Origin: Vigna angularis
Lineage: Eukaryota; Streptophyta; Magnoliopsida; Fabales; Fabaceae
Length of the DNA: 64,000 bases
Direction of reading: 5' to 3'
Assembly: GCF_016808095.1 (NCBI RefSeq)
Contig: NC_068973.1
Coordinates: forward strand, 32,420,077-32,484,076
Below the pieces are notes generated by a model that saw only the letters and a program-made list of their open reading frames with translations, ran no database searches and was not told where the DNA came from. Positions 61,506 to 64,000 of this stretch are shown here, in pieces (positions within the stretch are counted from its first letter, which is position 1; each line of letters opens with the position of its first letter). The position numbers and the translations under genes are program-made.

Positions 61506-64000
61506 AAATCCAAATCAAGGCCATGTGGGTCACCTTCGCTAACGTGGAGACTCATCTCATTGTATATTGTAGTCGGAAGAGAAACACAATCGCAGAAGAG
61601 AAATGAATCTATATCAATATTGTAGGTGAGTTTCGCCGCTATGAGTGCCGTACATCGTGGGTGAGCTTGGCCAATGAAAAGTCTCAACAAAAAGTGCAAG
61701 AAAACAAAACAAATGGAGAAGAAAGAAAACTCACTCACCATTCACTTGATCTTAAGCCGTGACAACAACGTTAGGTGGAGGTGTTCAAAAACAAAAAAGG
61801 AATAAAGAAAGATGAAGGAATGGTGGAGGAAGGAAAACAACTTCTACAGGATTTAGAAACGTAAAATTTTAAAAAAGAATAATCCTAAACATTGTTTAGA
61901 CTTCAGTTTTTATAAATAACCGAAACCCAATTAAATAAAAAATATTAGTGACATATTAGAATGAAAAATTTTAGACATAAATTCTCATTAAATCAAAATG
62001 TGTATATACTTCAATTTTTATTAGAATCAAAGTCGAAAACCTAAATATTTTTAATAATATAAAAAATGCCATTATATTTTAATAGGTTTCAATTTTCTTA
62101 AAACTAAGACATATTAAAGTTAAATGAGTTTTATGAACTAGTGCATATACCCAGAACCTACATCCAGTATTAATAAAAAATATATATTGATTAGTATAAA
62201 TTTCTTAATTACATTAAATAAATATTATTTTATATTTTAATGTAGTTTTTCTAGAACAAAGTAATGTTATTTCAAATCAGAAAAAGTTTTATTGGTAACA
62301 AAAATTTATTTTTTATGAATGTTTAACATTTTCTTAGCATCAATTGAAATTATTTTAATTTTATATAATTAATATTTTCTTTACTAAAATCAATAACAAT
62401 GTAGGTCATAATTATATATTAACTAAAATTTATTGAGATTTTGTCAAACAACATTTGAAAATTTGTTTTTGGTCCTTGTTAACAAATAATTTTTGTTCAC
62501 AACAATAAGATTTTAACTTATAGAAATTAAAGTATTTTAATCAATATTTACATAAGTTTATTAACACGTTTTTAAAATTATTAATTCATCTATACTCATT
62601 TATCTATTAATGTGAATAAAGTGGCACTTTTGTTTAATTTTTATTTTTAATAAATTTGTATGTGATGATAAACGAAGGATGAACTTAAAATTATAAATAT
62701 AATTTAAATGTTAAAGTTTATAATAATATTGATACTATTTAAAAATGATCACTTTTTTCAAGGAATGCTAATTATATCGAAATCTAAAGTGATACTTTTG
62801 TAATGTTTTTTGAAGGTAATTTCATTCTAATAAAACATTTAAAAACACAAATTTAATCCAAGTTTCTTATAAACTTTTTATCCAAACACTATTAAACTAG
62901 TAAGAAGCGGTGAATACATAAATATTCGATAAAGGAAATCTAACTGCCGACATCCATGATGAATGCCATTTGATCGTAATTGTTATTATTTGGTGGATGA
63001 TTTGAAATTTAGGAAGAAAGGAGCATGCATGGCGTTGGTTGCAGAAGAGGCAGGGGACAAAGGAAAAGAAGAATCAACTAGGGTACGACTGAAAATGAGA
63101 ATTACAACATTGGTAGTACTAGCTAGGTAGCACCATATAGACTAGAGGGGTGGAGAGAAGATAGAAAATTTTGTAAAGAATCACGAAATTCAACTAGCAT
63201 CCGACAAGACAATGAATCCGTACGTTGTTGTGTGTGGCACGTCTGCAATAAATAGGTGTAGTAGAGTGTAGATGCGGGTACGATTGTGCGTGCGTGAGAG
63301 TGTACGACACGACACAGATTGGATTGGTTCTTGGTAATGTTCCACATTCAGAGTCACTGAAGTAGTCGGTGGCAGGTGGTGGTTGATTAAAAGTTTGAAG
63401 TTTAGAAGCATGAGCTTTAAACACAGTTTGGTGTGCGCATGCATTGTGCATGGTGGAGTTGTAGTTGTGCACAATTTGCGTCATGAATGGATAGCCACAA
63501 ACATGTGTCGTCATGCAACTGCTTTCAAACTGCACATTCAACTTACACTCATCTCGTCAAAATACTTTCTCTATTCTTCATACTCATGCACTTCGTCTAA
63601 GTACCTTAATTTGAATTTCACACCATAAAATATCATGTTATCTCTTAGATTTATCGATATAATATTTACTAGAAAAATAAAATATCAATAAATGTTCTAC
63701 TTACTTTCTTATTTTTATCTGATATGAAAATTGGATATATATTAAATTCTCAACAAAACTTGCTGTTTTCTCACCTCCTTCGAATTAAAAGTATTCATTT
63801 TACAACTTGTAATAAAACTGTTTTAACCTTGTTTTATTTTTTTAACTTCAAACTTTAATATATAAGTTAATTGTAAAGTAGGAGTAATTTTTTTTCAAGA
63901 GTATCAAACTATTCTTTTCCTATCCTTAACTTAATGATATGAAAACGAAAATTATTAACTTTAGTTAATTCAAATATTAAACCATTTACTTAACAATTAA

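Larger units (their letters stand above)
59343..64000. other. intergenic DNA, no gene seen
   Basis: AT-rich with several degenerate short repeats listed separately. A CT-rich stretch at 60880-61110, ending with CTCAAGTAAG, looks like a 5' leader and donor site, but no exon follows. The frames near 63100-63640 overlap one another on both strands and have no domain I know. Confidence 0.5.

Overview
This is plant nuclear DNA: AT-rich, with multi-exon genes that have GT-AG introns, long (TA)n arrays and several transposon families. The four genes most resemble legume genes as I remember them. I infer a eudicot, probably a phaseoloid legume such as Vigna or Phaseolus; this rests on recalled proteins and general composition, not on a search.

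Four host genes are supported. A cryptochrome 1 blue-light receptor gene (CRY1, + strand, 6714-13986, four exons, 682 aa) comes first. A protein phosphatase 2C of the PIA1/PAPP2C-like clade (+, 26628-29173, five exons, 282 aa) follows. Then come a 5'-adenylylsulfate reductase-like thioredoxin-fold membrane protein (APRL, -, 32197-35193, four exons, 320 aa) and a methyl-CpG-binding-domain protein with an AT-hook (MBD8-like, -, 40716-49646, three exons, 821 aa). The PP2C and APRL genes are convergent, and MBD8 lies upstream of APRL on the same strand. The four are not an operon. Their order appears to combine neighbour pairs that in Arabidopsis, as I recall, are split over three places: CRY1 next to APRL6, PP2C next to APRL4, and PP2C near MBD8. 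The window may therefore keep an ancestral block.

The mobile fraction is rich. (1) A complete LTR element (9927-12893, TSD CCCTC) sits antisense in CRY1 intron 3. It carries only a gag-like ORF, split by one stop, which is a TR-GAG type layout. (2) A Mutator-like element (19532-21025, perfect 9-bp TSD AAAAAACTA, about 200-bp TIRs) carries two fused fragments of a threonine dehydratase gene: a Pack-MULE. (3) A second Mutator-like element (58067-59342, 9-bp TSD AATAAAATA) carries a fragment of an MSL-type mechanosensitive channel gene. (4) A decayed Ty3/gypsy element (from about 50955, iMet-type primer-binding site, gag to reverse transcriptase) ends abruptly at 55822 against (5) a long-TIR element (55823-57174). 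(6) A near-identical tandem duplication of about 470 bp lies in MBD8 intron 1.

The remaining intergenic space (1-6.7 kb, 14-19 kb, 21-26 kb, 29-32 kb, 35-40.7 kb, 59.3-64 kb) holds AT-rich sequence, TA microsatellites and degenerate short repeats, and I see no host gene in it. Exon boundaries were set by reading frame, GT-AG signals and family knowledge. I could not run alignments, so divergence values and repeat-family names are not given as measurements.
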